Assembly (NCBI GenBank): GCA_900197625.1
Contig: FZLS01000001.1
Span: 124,001-188,000 of the forward strand
Direction: 5' to 3'
Origin: Rhodobacteraceae bacterium Water-Bin34
GTDB lineage: Bacteria; Pseudomonadota; Alphaproteobacteria; Rhodobacterales; Rhodobacteraceae
DNA length: 64,000 nt
The notes under the pieces were generated by a model. It searched no databases, was not told the DNA's origin, and worked only from the letters and a program-made list of their open reading frames with translations. Position 1 is the stretch's first letter, and each line of letters begins with the position of its first letter. Shown piece by piece: positions 27,733 through 39,172 of the stretch. The position numbers and the translations under genes are program-made.

Positions 27733-28386
27733 TTATAATTGCTTGATCAGTCGAGCTGCCTCTTCGCTAGGATGAAATAACGTTGATCGGTCTTCACCAG
27801 GAAAAAAACGAGCCCTACAAGCTGTTGGCATCGGGTTTGGTGAAAACATTAGAATATTTGGTCCTGTTTTAACTGTTTCGCTAGCCCAACTTTCAAATAG
27901 TGCCCGTTGTGCAGCTTTGCTTGACCCATAATTACCAAAAAATTTATGTCCTGAAACTTTGTCATCAATGTGGATAGCCGTACCAGAGTTTTTTAAAAGA
28001 AGACTTTCTAGATTTGTAATAAGTCTGCCAGTTGCAGTTATATTTATAGCAATTGTTTTTTCCCAATCTTTTTCTGAAATATGGCTAACTGGAGATAATG
28101 GTGAAGCATGAATTGCACAATGAACCCATAAGTCTAAGCCACCCCAACGTTCATGTATTGAAATGCACATACGTTTAACAGCTTCTTCATCCGTTATATC
28201 TAGTGGTACTAAAGTTGCTGAACCACCCTTAGACTGAATGCGATCGTCAAGATCTTCCAAAGCTCCAGATGTTCGTGCAATAGCTATCACGTGGTAACTA
28301 TTTTCAGCTAATGCTTCAGATACAGCAGCTCCAAGTCCTCGGGATGCACCAGTGATTAAAGCAATTTTTTTATTTTCAATTTGCAT
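27733..28386 (-). CDS. SDR family oxidoreductase
   Basis: 217-residue short-chain dehydrogenase. The NAD(P) motif TGASRGLGAAV stands at residues 14-24 and the catalytic Tyr-x3-Lys is YGSSK. The middle motif NNAG is replaced by a CAIHAS segment, and the product is short for an SDR, so the activity is uncertain. It lies 2 bp after purF on the same strand and is the last gene of the alr-to-purF block, an order seen in related bacteria. Confidence 0.85.
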   Translation of the reverse strand: MQIENKKIALITGASRGLGAAVSEALAENSYHVIAIARTSGALEDLDDRIQSKGGSATLVPLDITDEEAVKRMCISIHERWGGLDLWVHCAIHASPLSPVSHISEKDWEKTIAINITATGRLITNLESLLLKNSGTAIHIDDKVSGHKFFGNYGSSKAAQRALFESWASETVKTGPNILMFSPNPMPTACRARFFPGEDRSTLFHPSEEAARLIKQL

Positions 28387-28388
28387 AG

Positions 28389-29861
28389 TTATTCTGCAGC
28401 CATTTTGAAGCCTTTAGCTAATTGATCTGATGGGGCGATAGGATATTCACCAGAAAAACATGCATCACAATAGGCTGGATTGTCTTTGTTTCTTCCAGTT
28501 TCAACGCCACAAGCCCTATAAAGTCCATCCATCGATATAAATTTCAAACTTGCTACATTCAGATGTTGACGCATTTCATCAGCACTCATTGTCGCTGCTA
28601 ATAACTTCTCCCTCTGAGGGGTGTCTACTCCATAGAAACATGGCCATGCAGTAGGAGGTGAAGCTATTCTAAAATGTACTTCCGCAGCGCCTGCATCTAA
28701 TATCATTTCTTTAATTTTTCTGCTTGTTGTTCCTCTTACAACACTATCATCTACTAAGATAACTCGTTTACCTTCTATCAATGCACGGTTTACATTTAAT
28801 TTTAACCGAACGCCCATATTTCGTATCTGTTCAGTTGGTTCAATAAATGTACGCCCCATGTATGAATTTCTTATTATTCCCATACCGTATGGAATTCCGC
28901 TTTCATGACTAAAGCCAATTGCTGCAGGGGTTCCACTGTCAGGAACTGGGCAAACCAAATCTGCCTCTACAGGACTTTCTTTGGCTAATTCTATACCTAT
29001 TTGTCTCCGTGTTTCATAAACTGATTGTCCGCCTAGAATACTATCTGGTCTTGAAAAATATACTTTTTCAAAAATACATGGTCTTGGTGCCGTTCTTTCG
29101 AATGGAAAAGTACTTTTTATACCTTCCGGCCCAATTACAATCATTTCACCTGGTTCAATTTCTCTAACATGTTCTGCACCAACAATATCTAATGCGCAGG
29201 TTTCAGATGCTAAAACCCATCCTTCTCCTAATTTACCCAACACCAATGGCCTCACGCCTCTTGGATCCCTGATACCAATTAGCTTTGTGCGTGTCATAGC
29301 AACAACAGAAAATGCGCCCTCAACGCGAGATAAAGCATCTTTTAATCGGTTTATGTGGTCTTTGTGGATAGAACGAGCCATTAAGTGAATTATGCATTCA
29401 CTATCTGATGAACTTTGAAAAATTGATCCTCGTTCGATCAGTTCTTTTCGCAGGCTTTCTGCATTTGTTAAATTTCCATTGTGAGCAATTGCACATCCAC
29501 CCATTGCAAATTCACCAAAGAAGGGCTGTACATCACGAATTGCAGTATGACCTTTGTTTCCGGCAGTCGAATATCTAACATGCCCAATAGCATTGTGCCC
29601 AGGAAGCGTACTCATCAAGCTTTCTTTTGTAAAATTATCTCGGACATAACCGAAACGGCGAGCTGAGTTGAATCCATGATTTTCCTCAAAAGCGACTATC
29701 CCGCCAGCTTCTTGGCCCCGATGTTGGAGAGCATGTAACCCTAAAGCAACAAAATTTGCAGCATCTGATACGCCGTTTACCCCAAAAATCCCACATTCTT
29801 CTTTCAGTTTATTGTAGTCGAATGGATGAGCTAAGAATGGCTTTGTATCAGACAGACGCAT
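28389..29861 (-). CDS. purF: Amidophosphoribosyltransferase
   Basis: First step of purine synthesis: PRPP plus glutamine to phosphoribosylamine. 490 residues. The N-terminal nucleophile is Cys23 in KEECGIFGV, so a 22-residue propeptide must be removed. The amidotransferase domain has HNGNLTNAE, and the PRPP loop is VILVDDSVVRGTTSRK. Upstream is cvpA, as in many proteobacteria. Confidence 0.97.
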   Translation of the reverse strand: MRLSDTKPFLAHPFDYNKLKEECGIFGVNGVSDAANFVALGLHALQHRGQEAGGIVAFEENHGFNSARRFGYVRDNFTKESLMSTLPGHNAIGHVRYSTAGNKGHTAIRDVQPFFGEFAMGGCAIAHNGNLTNAESLRKELIERGSIFQSSSDSECIIHLMARSIHKDHINRLKDALSRVEGAFSVVAMTRTKLIGIRDPRGVRPLVLGKLGEGWVLASETCALDIVGAEHVREIEPGEMIVIGPEGIKSTFPFERTAPRPCIFEKVYFSRPDSILGGQSVYETRRQIGIELAKESPVEADLVCPVPDSGTPAAIGFSHESGIPYGMGIIRNSYMGRTFIEPTEQIRNMGVRLKLNVNRALIEGKRVILVDDSVVRGTTSRKIKEMILDAGAAEVHFRIASPPTAWPCFYGVDTPQREKLLAATMSADEMRQHLNVASLKFISMDGLYRACGVETGRNKDNPAYCDACFSGEYPIAPSDQLAKGFKMAAE

Positions 29862-29963
29862 GGGTTGATTCCGTGATTTTGTGCAGCTAATAATTGTATA
29901 GCCTAGCTCATGCTATCTGTCACGCTATCGTGAACTAAAACTTAACAATATATTGAAAATAAT

Positions 29964-30530
29964 TTAGTTACAGCTTGTGGTTAGTTCTTCATATCTATTT
30001 TGCATCCATGAAGCCAAACTTGCTTTTCCTGCATCTCCATCTTTTTCAATTGCATTTTGTATGTAAGTTTCCGAACCGGCTAAAATTTTCTTTGTTGTTG
30101 AGTTTTCTATTATGTCTAAATCAGCACCAATAAAATTATATACTACCAGTGCTACTAGAACTAAGATCAGGCCACGCACTGCTCCAAATAAAAAGCCAAG
30201 ACTTTGGTCAAAACTACTTAAAATTGATCTTTGGATAAGTCCTGAAAACAATGGTGTAAAAATTGCAACAACAGCTAATGTTAAGGCAAATACAGCGGCA
30301 AAGGCTGCAATGATAGATAGTTCACAGCGTGATCCAACGATATCACTTATTATTGGAATTTCCCTAATAAGAGGTTCAACACTAGGTGCGAAAATAAATG
30401 CTGAAACTGCTGCTGCAATCCAGCCCGCAATTGATAATAGTTCTCTTGTTAATCCACGCGAGTAAGCAAGTATAGCTGAAATCAATAGAATTGCTATTGA
30501 TGCACCATCAACTAATGTAAAACTATCCAT
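29964..30530 (-). CDS. cvpA: CvpA family membrane protein
   Basis: 188-residue inner-membrane protein with four hydrophobic segments, linked to colicin V production and envelope function in E. coli. It opens VDGASIAILLISAILAYSRGLTRE, the family signature, and carries SFDQSLGFLFGAVRGLILV in the second half. It lies between radA (11 bp) and purF (102 bp), the usual proteobacterial neighbourhood. Confidence 0.92.
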   Translation of the reverse strand: MDSFTLVDGASIAILLISAILAYSRGLTRELLSIAGWIAAAVSAFIFAPSVEPLIREIPIISDIVGSRCELSIIAAFAAVFALTLAVVAIFTPLFSGLIQRSILSSFDQSLGFLFGAVRGLILVLVALVVYNFIGADLDIIENSTTKKILAGSETYIQNAIEKDGDAGKASLASWMQNRYEELTTSCN

Positions 30531-30541
30531 TTATTAACCCT

Positions 30542-31918
30542 TTATTCTTCATCGATACTGCCAAAATGATTTTCGACAAATACATCGATTGAGTCATACA
30601 TTACAAGATTCATTTTTGCATCTGAAGATAACTTCATGCTTGATGGAGCAAATGCAGATAAAAAACCAAGTTTTTTTGCTTCTTTTAATCTATTTTCAGC
30701 TTGAGCGATAGGCCGCAAGGAGCCAGATAAACTTATTTCTCCAAAGACAACTGTATCTGGTGCAATAGGTATATCTTGCCTTGATGATATCAAGGCTGCT
30801 GCAACTGCTAAATCAGCTGCAGGTTCTGATATTCTAAGTCCACCAGCTATATTTAAATATACATCTTTTCCTGCAAAACTAATTCCACATCTTGCTTCCA
30901 AAACGGCCAATACCATCGATAATCTAGCATTGTCCCATCCGACAACTGTTCGCCTAGGAGTAGCCAACGGAGAAGGTGCAACTAAAGCTTGTATCTCTAC
31001 AAGAAGTGGACGTGTTCCCTCTATGCCAGCAAAAACAACAGAACCTGTTGTTTTTGTGTCGCGTTCTGATAAAAATAATTCAGAAGGATTGATCACTTGT
31101 TCAAGTCCTCTACCTGTCATTTCAAATACACCGATTTCATCTGATGCGCCAAAACGATTTTTAACAGCTCGTAATATTCTAAACTGGTGACCTCTTTCGC
31201 CTTCAAAGTGTAATACAGTATCAACCATATGTTCAACTACTCTAGGGCCAGCTATTTGGCCATCTTTTGTAACATGACCCACTAACATTATCGCTATGCC
31301 TTTACGTTTCGCAAAAGTTGTTAACTCATGAGCTGTTGCCCGTACTTGGCTCACAGAACCAGGTGAACTGTCTACATGATCTGCCCACATAGTTTGTATA
31401 GAGTCTATAATTGCTAGATCAGGCTGTTCTTCTTCAAGAGTAGTCAAAATATCTCGCAAATTTGTTTCAGTAGCTAATAGGACTGAAGCATCTGTTAAAT
31501 CTAGACGCTGAGCTCTCATTCTAATTTGACTACTTGCTTCTTCACCTGATATGTAAATAACTTTTTTGCTAGTTCTAGCAAAATCTGCCGCGGCTTGAAG
31601 TAATAATGTTGACTTACCAATACCTGGATCTCCAGATACTAATATGGCACTTGCTGGCACTAAGCCTCCACCAAGTACCCTATCAAACTCATTTATACCT
31701 ATAGAGCTTCTTTTTAATGGAGCATCAATAGTCGATAAGTCACCTAAAATTATTTTGCGACCTTTATTTGCACCAAGAGTTTTTCCTTTTGGACCTGTGG
31801 CAAGTGGGGCTTCTTCTTTAATGGAATTCCATTCCCCGCACGAGTCACACCTTCCGGCCCATTTTTTATGAGCGGAGTTACAATTTACACATCTATAACT
31901 TAGTACCGTTTTAACCAT
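30542..31918 (-). CDS. radA: DNA repair protein RadA
   Basis: RecA-like ATPase that drives branch migration in recombination. 458 residues. An N-terminal four-Cys zinc finger (CVNCNSAHKKWAGRCDSC) is followed by Walker A GDPGIGKST, the RadA KNRFG motif in RAVKNRFGASDEIG, and a Lon-protease-like C-terminal domain. Full length, all motifs intact. Confidence 0.97.
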   Translation of the reverse strand: MVKTVLSYRCVNCNSAHKKWAGRCDSCGEWNSIKEEAPLATGPKGKTLGANKGRKIILGDLSTIDAPLKRSSIGINEFDRVLGGGLVPASAILVSGDPGIGKSTLLLQAAADFARTSKKVIYISGEEASSQIRMRAQRLDLTDASVLLATETNLRDILTTLEEEQPDLAIIDSIQTMWADHVDSSPGSVSQVRATAHELTTFAKRKGIAIMLVGHVTKDGQIAGPRVVEHMVDTVLHFEGERGHQFRILRAVKNRFGASDEIGVFEMTGRGLEQVINPSELFLSERDTKTTGSVVFAGIEGTRPLLVEIQALVAPSPLATPRRTVVGWDNARLSMVLAVLEARCGISFAGKDVYLNIAGGLRISEPAADLAVAAALISSRQDIPIAPDTVVFGEISLSGSLRPIAQAENRLKEAKKLGFLSAFAPSSMKLSSDAKMNLVMYDSIDVFVENHFGSIDEE

Positions 31919-31988
31919 ATCACTTTGTGCCTTACCCTTAAACTAAGGGCAAGTGGTGCTTTCTTTATTACACATACAATTCTTATTT

Positions 31989-32735
31989 TTACCTAACAGC
32001 TTCGATTGGACCTTTAGCACTACCATCTAAAAATTGACTTAAGTAAGGATTTTGAGATGACTCCAAATCATTTACATCCCCTGACCATTGAACTTGACCA
32101 TCATGAAGCATTGTTACTTTGTCAGCTATTGCTCTCACTGAACTCATATCATGAGTTATAGTCATTGCAGTCGCCCCCATTTCAACAACAATTTCTCGTA
32201 TTAATTCATTAATAACGCCTGACATTATTGGATCTAATCCTGTAGTGGGTTCATCAAAAAATATAATCTCTGGATTAGATGCAATAGCTCTAGCTAATCC
32301 AACACGTTTTTGCATACCACCAGATAACTCGGCTGGGAATTTATCGCTAACTTCTGGTGTTAATCCAACTCTTCGTAATTTTTCAACAGCAACTTCTTTT
32401 GCTTGTTTTTCCGACATTTTATTTGGTCCTTGCAATAATCTGAATGCAACATTTTTCCAAACACAAAGGCTGTCAAATAAAGCAGCGTTTTGAAATAACA
32501 TTCCAAAGTTTGATAAAAACTTATTATTGTCAAATTTTAAAGTATCTTCGCCATTTATAAATATTTTGCCTTGATCATGTTTTTCAAGCCCTAGGATACA
32601 CTTTAATAATACTGATTTTCCGGTACCTGAGCCTCCTATTATAACCATGCTTTGGCCTTTGTTAATTTGCATGTCGACACCATTGAGAACATAATTATCA
32701 GCAAATTTTTTATGTAAATTTTCAACTTTAATCAT
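31989..32735 (-). CDS. mlaF: ABC transporter ATPase, MlaF type
   Basis: 248-residue ATPase of the phospholipid/Mce-type ABC systems. Walker A is GGSGTGKS, signature LSGGMQKRVGLARAI, Walker B IIFFDEPTTGLDPI. LSGGMQKR is typical of MlaF. Its ATG overlaps the mlaE stop by one base (TAATG), so the two are coupled. No mlaD (MCE) gene is in the window. Confidence 0.92.
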   Translation of the reverse strand: MIKVENLHKKFADNYVLNGVDMQINKGQSMVIIGGSGTGKSVLLKCILGLEKHDQGKIFINGEDTLKFDNNKFLSNFGMLFQNAALFDSLCVWKNVAFRLLQGPNKMSEKQAKEVAVEKLRRVGLTPEVSDKFPAELSGGMQKRVGLARAIASNPEIIFFDEPTTGLDPIMSGVINELIREIVVEMGATAMTITHDMSSVRAIADKVTMLHDGQVQWSGDVNDLESSQNPYLSQFLDGSAKGPIEAVR

Positions 32736-33514
32736 TAGAAAAAAACCTCAGTTAACACATAATTTGCAGCTAAAATCATGACGCTAGCAGACACAACAGC
32801 ATTTATCGTTGCTTTTCCTACTCCTTGAGCACCACGCCCCGAATTATATCCATGGTAACAGCCCATCAATGCAATAATAAATCCAAATACTGCAGCCTTT
32901 GCTAATCCACTTGTAACATCTTCAAGTTGCATGAAATCTATTGTATTTTTTAAGTAATTGTTAGAATTGAACCCCAATCTTCCTGTTCCAACTAAATATC
33001 CTCCCAATATTCCAATAGTATCGCCAACCGCTACTAATATTGGCATTGCTACAGTTGCTGCTAATAATCGAGGGGCAACAAGATATTTCATTGGGTTGGT
33101 CGATAATGTTACTAAGGCATCTATCTGTTCTGTAACTCTCATAGTGCCTAATTCTGCAGCAATTGATGATGAAACTCTTCCTGCAACCATTAATCCACCT
33201 AATACTGGTCCTAGTTCTCTCACCATGCCTATTGCAACTATTGAGGGGACAACACTTTCTGCGCTAAAGCGAGCTCCTCCTGAATAAATCTGCAAGGCTA
33301 GAGCTGCTCCAGTAAATAGAGCAGTTAGTCCAACAACAGGTAAGCTGTAAAAACCTATCTGCATAAATTGTATTATAAATTCTTTACCATAAAATGGGGG
33401 CCTAAATAAATGCAAAATGGAATTTAGTGCAAAAATAACAATACGTCCTATTGATGAACAAAAAACCAAAACAGAGGATCCAATTGACTGTAATAGTTTG
33501 TTAAATGCTTTCAT
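32735..33514 (-). CDS. mlaE: ABC transporter permease, MlaE type
   Basis: 259-residue membrane subunit for lipid asymmetry or related transport. It has five or so helices and the MlaE blocks VVPSIVAIGMVRELGPVLGGLMVAGRVSSSIAAELG and MRVTEQIDAL. I choose ATG 33514, just after the alr stop; a GTG at 33523 would overlap it. Works with MlaF. Confidence 0.92.
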   Translation of the reverse strand: MKAFNKLLQSIGSSVLVFCSSIGRIVIFALNSILHLFRPPFYGKEFIIQFMQIGFYSLPVVGLTALFTGAALALQIYSGGARFSAESVVPSIVAIGMVRELGPVLGGLMVAGRVSSSIAAELGTMRVTEQIDALVTLSTNPMKYLVAPRLLAATVAMPILVAVGDTIGILGGYLVGTGRLGFNSNNYLKNTIDFMQLEDVTSGLAKAAVFGFIIALMGCYHGYNSGRGAQGVGKATINAVVSASVMILAANYVLTEVFF

Positions 33515-33515
33515 A

Positions 33516-34571
33516 TTATCCACTTATATATTCACGATTATATCGTGCACCTAGACTTGTTAAAATTTCGTAACCAATTGTATTTGCTGCATGAGCTATT
33601 GTGTCAATTGTTTGTACTTTGTTAATTAAATCAAGTGTCTTCGGGATATAGCCCAATTGAGTTATATCAACTGTAATAAGGTCCATTGAAACTCTACCAA
33701 TTAAGGGACACCCAATTTCACCATCATAAAGTAATATTTGACCATTTCCAATTGCTCGTATTAAACCATCTGCATAGCCAGCTGAAATTGTAGCTACTTG
33801 GGTTTCACTTTTAGCTACCCAATTTCCTCCATAACCAACTGTTTCGCCGGCTAATACTCTACGTGATTGAATAACTGGAATCGATAATTTTACAACTGGT
33901 TTAGAATGTTCAAAAGGCAATCCACCATAAAGACCTATCCCTGGACGGCACAAATCAAAATGGTAATCTGGACCTAATAGAATTCCACCAGTTGCTGATA
34001 ATGATCTTCTTATATTTAAATCGTCAGTTAAATGGTGAAATGTTTTTAATTGTTGTAGGTTTTGTGTGTGACTTGGTTCATCTGCGCAAGCCAAATGGCT
34101 CATAATTAGGCAAGCATTTGAAATGTTCTTTCCTAAAGATGTGAATTCAACTTCTTCCATACCCAGCCTGTTCATACCAGTATCTAATTGAATACCAAAG
34201 ATCTGATTTGGTGAATTTAATTGAAATTGATTATATTGATGAGCAGAGTTTATTAATGGTATAAGATTATATTCTTTTATCGTAGCCGCATCACTTTGCA
34301 TGGGTCCTGAAAATACAAAAATATCTGCATCATTACCTACAGCTTTACGAACGGCTATTCCTTCTTCTGCAATGGCAACAAAAAAAGTTCTTATATTTTT
34401 TGCGGCTAAAATTGGGGCAATATTTTTTGTTGATAAACCATATGCATCAGCTTTTATAACTGCAGCAGTTTCAACATTTTTGGATGATTTTTTATCCAAA
34501 CTTTGCCAATTGTCGTATATGGCATTTATGTCTATTTTAAGTATTGATTGGCTCATACCTCTTTTGGCCAT
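33516..34571 (-). CDS. alr: Alanine racemase
   Basis: PLP enzyme that makes D-alanine for peptidoglycan. 351 residues. The PLP lysine is Lys40 in AAVIKADAYGLS, and the second catalytic Tyr is in the GYGGNW/AGYADGL region (family knowledge). ATG 34571 is used; ATG 34556 is possible and neither has a good binding site. First gene of the minus-strand block that continues into mlaE. Confidence 0.94.
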   Translation of the reverse strand: MAKRGMSQSILKIDINAIYDNWQSLDKKSSKNVETAAVIKADAYGLSTKNIAPILAAKNIRTFFVAIAEEGIAVRKAVGNDADIFVFSGPMQSDAATIKEYNLIPLINSAHQYNQFQLNSPNQIFGIQLDTGMNRLGMEEVEFTSLGKNISNACLIMSHLACADEPSHTQNLQQLKTFHHLTDDLNIRRSLSATGGILLGPDYHFDLCRPGIGLYGGLPFEHSKPVVKLSIPVIQSRRVLAGETVGYGGNWVAKSETQVATISAGYADGLIRAIGNGQILLYDGEIGCPLIGRVSMDLITVDITQLGYIPKTLDLINKVQTIDTIAHAANTIGYEILTSLGARYNREYISG

Positions 34572-34738
34572 AGCTAGGCAATATCGTCAATAGCACAGCA
34601 AGTATTAATTAAAAATTTGATCAAATTATATAAAGACTAATTTTCATAACTATTAAAGGCTCTTTATGGAAATTTTCACTAGTACCATTAAAATAAAGAT
34701 TTTGTTAGTTTTTGCAGGTCAATAAAGCTCCAAATCCC

Positions 34739-34767
34739 TTGACCGCAAGTTCAATCCGTATCATATC
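34739..34767 (+). promoter_or_regulatory. Candidate promoter for lepA
   Basis: CCCTTGACCGC (TTGACC at 34739-34744) is preceded by AAATC. A near-identical AATCCCTTGAC precedes rpmB at about 26738, so this is probably the local -35 element. The -10 element is not clear (CATATC or TCATAT at 34761-34767). The lepA start lies only 8 bp beyond, so the transcript would be nearly leaderless. Confidence 0.35.
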
Positions 34768-34774
34768 CTCATTT

Positions 34775-36574
34775 ATGACAGACATTAGCAAAATTCGTAA
34801 TTTTTCAATTGTGGCACATATAGATCACGGTAAGTCAACACTCGCCGATAGATTAATACAATCTACCGGAACTGTAGCGGATCGAGATATGGCCGCACAA
34901 TTACTTGATACAATGGATATCGAACGTGAGCGTGGCATTACCATTAAAGCTAATTCTGTTCGAATTGAGTATAAAGCAAATAATGGTGAAATATATATTC
35001 TTAATCTTATTGATACTCCTGGGCATGTGGATTTTGCTTATGAAGTATCTCGCTCAATGAGAGCTGTTGAGGGATCATTACTTGTTGTAGATGCATCTCA
35101 AGGTGTAGAAGCTCAAACTTTAGCAAATGTTTATCATGCACTTGAGGCTGATCATGAGATAGTTCCAGTTCTAAATAAAGTTGATCTTCCTGCGGCTGAT
35201 CCAGATAGGGTATCTGAACAAATTGAAGACGTGATTGGCATTGATGCAACTGATGCAATTCATATTTCTGCAAAGACTGGGGTTGGCATTCCAGATGTTC
35301 TTGAAGCAATTGTTTCAAGATTACCCGCACCTACAACAACTCCTGATGCACCACTTAAAGCAATGTTGGTAGATAGTTGGTATGATGCTTATCTTGGCGT
35401 AGTTGTTCTAGTTAGAATAATTGATGGGGAACTTAAAAAGGGTGACAAAATTCGCATGATGAATACAAATGCAACATATCCTGTTGATAGAATTGGAGTA
35501 TTCACACCAAATATGACGCCTATTGATGTTTTGTCTGCAGGCGAAATGGGTTTTTTGACTGCATCAATTAAGCAAGTTTCAGATACAAGAGTTGGTGATA
35601 CAATCACACACGAAAAAAAAGGTTGTGAAAATGCTTTGCCAGGATTTGCACCAGCACAACCAGTAGTATTTTGTGGTTTGTTTCCTGTTGACAATGCACA
35701 ATTTGAAGATTTACGGGAAGCTATATCAAAATTATCTTTAAATGATGCTTCATTTAGCACAGAGATGGAAACATCTGCAGCTTTAGGCTTTGGATTTAGA
35801 TGTGGCTTTTTAGGTTTATTACATCTTGAAGTAATTCGTGATAGATTAGAACGTGAATATGACATTAATTTAATAACCACTGCACCTTCTGTAATATATC
35901 ATATCCATATGAGAGATGGATCAATGATAGAGCTTCATAACCCTGCAGATATGCCAGATCTTACTCATGTTGAGCATATTGAAGAGCCACGTATAAAAGC
36001 TACAATTCTTGTTCCAGACGATTATTTAGGCGATGTTTTGAAATTATGCCAAGATAGAAGGGGTATACAAATTGACCTCACTTACGCTGGTTCACGTGCT
36101 ATGGTTGTATATGATTTACCGCTCAATGAAGTTGTTTTTGATTTTTATGATAGATTGAAATCTGTAACCAAAGGATATGCGTCATTTGATTATACAATGG
36201 AAGGATATCGTGAAGATAGACTTCAAAAGATGCAAATTTTAGTAAATGAAGAACCGGTAGATGCATTATCAACAATGGTTCATATAGATCGCGCCGATAC
36301 CCGAGGCAGAGCAATGGTAGAAAAACTAAAAGATCTAATTCCACAGCATCAATTCAAAATACCTATCCAAGCAGCAATTGGAGGAAGAATAATTGCGCGT
36401 GAGACTTTGTCTGCATTACGAAAAGATGTAACAGCAAAATGTTATGGTGGAGATGTTTCACGTAAACGTAAGCTATTGGATAAACAGAAAGCTGGTAAGA
36501 AAAGAATGCGCCAATTTGGTAGTGTTGATATCCCACAGGAAGCATTTATATCTGCGCTAAAAATGGATAATTAA
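34775..36574 (+). CDS. lepA: Elongation factor 4 (LepA)
   Basis: GTPase that acts on the ribosome. ATG 34775 gives [22 protein letters not shown] and 599 residues, the family length. The longer frame from 34712 adds 21 residues that include the promoter-like sequence. G1 is [10 protein letters not shown]3 DTPGHVDF, G4 NKVDLP. The LepA C-terminal domain ends in [17 protein letters not shown] and is complete. Confidence 0.97.
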   Translation: MTDISKIRNFSIVAHIDHGKSTLADRLIQSTGTVADRDMAAQLLDTMDIERERGITIKANSVRIEYKANNGEIYILNLIDTPGHVDFAYEVSRSMRAVEGSLLVVDASQGVEAQTLANVYHALEADHEIVPVLNKVDLPAADPDRVSEQIEDVIGIDATDAIHISAKTGVGIPDVLEAIVSRLPAPTTTPDAPLKAMLVDSWYDAYLGVVVLVRIIDGELKKGDKIRMMNTNATYPVDRIGVFTPNMTPIDVLSAGEMGFLTASIKQVSDTRVGDTITHEKKGCENALPGFAPAQPVVFCGLFPVDNAQFEDLREAISKLSLNDASFSTEMETSAALGFGFRCGFLGLLHLEVIRDRLEREYDINLITTAPSVIYHIHMRDGSMIELHNPADMPDLTHVEHIEEPRIKATILVPDDYLGDVLKLCQDRRGIQIDLTYAGSRAMVVYDLPLNEVVFDFYDRLKSVTKGYASFDYTMEGYREDRLQKMQILVNEEPVDALSTMVHIDRADTRGRAMVEKLKDLIPQHQFKIPIQAAIGGRIIARETLSALRKDVTAKCYGGDVSRKRKLLDKQKAGKKRMRQFGSVDIPQEAFISALKMDN

Positions 36575-36592
36575 AAAATCTTGGAAAAATTA

Positions 36593-37504
<912 letters not shown>

Positions 37505-37667
37505 GTTTTTTTCCCATTTTTTTTTAAGGATAAATTAATCTATCTTTTATCCAATATATATTTTTGAAATTTATTGTTTCCATATAAATGCGATTAATAA
37601 AATTCTAATGTGAATATTAAAAATTGATGCTACATCATAGATAACAATTTATTATTAGGAAATAATT

Positions 37668-38111
37668 ATGAAATATCTACATACAATGGTTCGCGTTAGT
37701 AATATTGAAGAAAGTTTAGATTTTTGGTGTAACAAGCTAGGGCTAATTGAAACACGACGTATAGATTTTGAAAAAGGCCGTTTCACACTAATATTTTTAG
37801 TTGCTTCAGATGATCAAGAAAGTTCAAATGAAACAAAGTCTCCAGAATTAGAATTAACTTATAACTGGGATGGTGATGAAACTCTTGAAACTGGACGAAG
37901 TTGGGGACATTTGGCATATAAAGTGGAAAATATATATGAAACTTGCCAAAACCTTATGGATAAAGGTGTTATAATTAACCGTCCACCTCATGATGGACAC
38001 ATGGCGTTTATTAAATCACCTGATAATGTTTCCATTGAATTAATCCAAAAAAATGGTTCGTTGCCGCCACAGGAACCTTGGGTAAGTATGAAGAATACTG
38101 GTAGCTGGTAA
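37668..38111 (+). CDS. gloA: Lactoylglutathione lyase (glyoxalase I)
   Basis: VOC-fold enzyme that isomerises the methylglyoxal-glutathione hemithioacetal. 147 residues. Metal ligands in the usual order: His5 in YLHTMVRV, Glu in PELELTYNWD, His in WGHLAYKV and Glu in VSIELIQK. ATG 37668 has AGGAAA upstream. It is followed after 18 bp by a histidine kinase on the same strand. Confidence 0.92.
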   Translation: MKYLHTMVRVSNIEESLDFWCNKLGLIETRRIDFEKGRFTLIFLVASDDQESSNETKSPELELTYNWDGDETLETGRSWGHLAYKVENIYETCQNLMDKGVIINRPPHDGHMAFIKSPDNVSIELIQKNGSLPPQEPWVSMKNTGSW

Positions 38112-38129
38112 TTTTCGGAAAGTTTCATA

Positions 38130-39170
38130 ATGAGAAAATCAGTTCGGTATATCTTAAATGGGCTTACTTTACCTGTTTTTGTAGTTGATCCTGATCGTAA
38201 AATCAGTTTCATTAATAAATCTGCAAAAATGAGATATCATGAAGCATATACTGGGCAATTTTTTAATGAATTAATTACATCAAAGAAATGTCTTGATGCA
38301 CTAGAGTTAGTTTTAAACGGTGAACCAAATGCAACTGCTAATGTCATCTTGCAGGAAGTAGTTCCAACATCGTTTAGAGTATCTTTGTCTCGTTTAGATG
38401 CAGATAGTGAACCTTTACCAAGTTGTGTCTTAAGTTTTGAAGATATTTCTCATATTCAAGAAGCCGAACAAATGCGGCATGATTTCGTGGCAAATGTCAG
38501 TCATGAGCTTCGCTCACCTTTGACCGCACTATCGGGTTTTGTAGAAACTCTGCAAGGTGCTGCAGCAAATGATAAAGTTGCTAGAGAACGGTTTTTGGAT
38601 ATGATGTCAAATGAAGCCGATCGAATGGCTCGCTTAATAGGTGATTTGTTATCATTGTCAAAACTCCAAGCGAGTGAACGTGTTGCGCCAACAGATCGAG
38701 TTGACCTTTTTAGGATACTTTCAAGTGTTTCATCTTCACTCAGTGGTTTGGCTGATGCTAATAAAGTCAAATTAAAGTTAGATTTTTCAAATTCTATGCC
38801 ACTTGTAACTGGTGATAGTGATGAGTTGACTCAAGTTTTTCAAAATTTGATAGAAAATGCTATAAAATATAGTGGTAATGGTTCAACTGTTTCAGTTTCT
38901 TTTGCCCCACCCAAACAAGGGAAAAGTCACCTATGTATTATGGTTGAAGATACTGGTGAGGGGATAGAACCTACGCAAATACCAAGACTAACAGAAAGAT
39001 TTTATAGGGTAGATAAAGGAAGATCACGAGCACAGGGTGGAACTGGGCTGGGCCTTGCTATTGTTAAGCATATTTTAATCAGACATAGAGGATGGCTGAA
39101 AATTTCTTCTCAACTTGAAAAGGGAAGTATATTTGCTGTCTATTTGCCAGTTTCAAAGGAAAAGGACTAA
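38130..39170 (+). CDS. Orphan PhoR-type sensor histidine kinase
   Basis: 346-residue kinase: N-terminal PAS-like domain (about residues 8-105), HisKA with phospho-His125 in FVANVSHELRSPLTALSGF, and HATPase with NAIKYS, DTGEGI and GGTGLGLAIVKHI. It resembles PhoR, but no membrane segment is seen before the PAS domain, so it looks cytoplasmic. No response regulator or pst gene is beside it; the next gene is opposite-strand kdsD, 2 bp away. Confidence 0.88.
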   Translation: MRKSVRYILNGLTLPVFVVDPDRKISFINKSAKMRYHEAYTGQFFNELITSKKCLDALELVLNGEPNATANVILQEVVPTSFRVSLSRLDADSEPLPSCVLSFEDISHIQEAEQMRHDFVANVSHELRSPLTALSGFVETLQGAAANDKVARERFLDMMSNEADRMARLIGDLLSLSKLQASERVAPTDRVDLFRILSSVSSSLSGLADANKVKLKLDFSNSMPLVTGDSDELTQVFQNLIENAIKYSGNGSTVSVSFAPPKQGKSHLCIMVEDTGEGIEPTQIPRLTERFYRVDKGRSRAQGGTGLGLAIVKHILIRHRGWLKISSQLEKGSIFAVYLPVSKEKD

Positions 39171-39172
39171 CT

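Noticed and set aside
35389-35880. 163-codon open frame opposite lepA
   Set aside because: Antisense shadow in a conserved GTPase gene; no recognisable domain.
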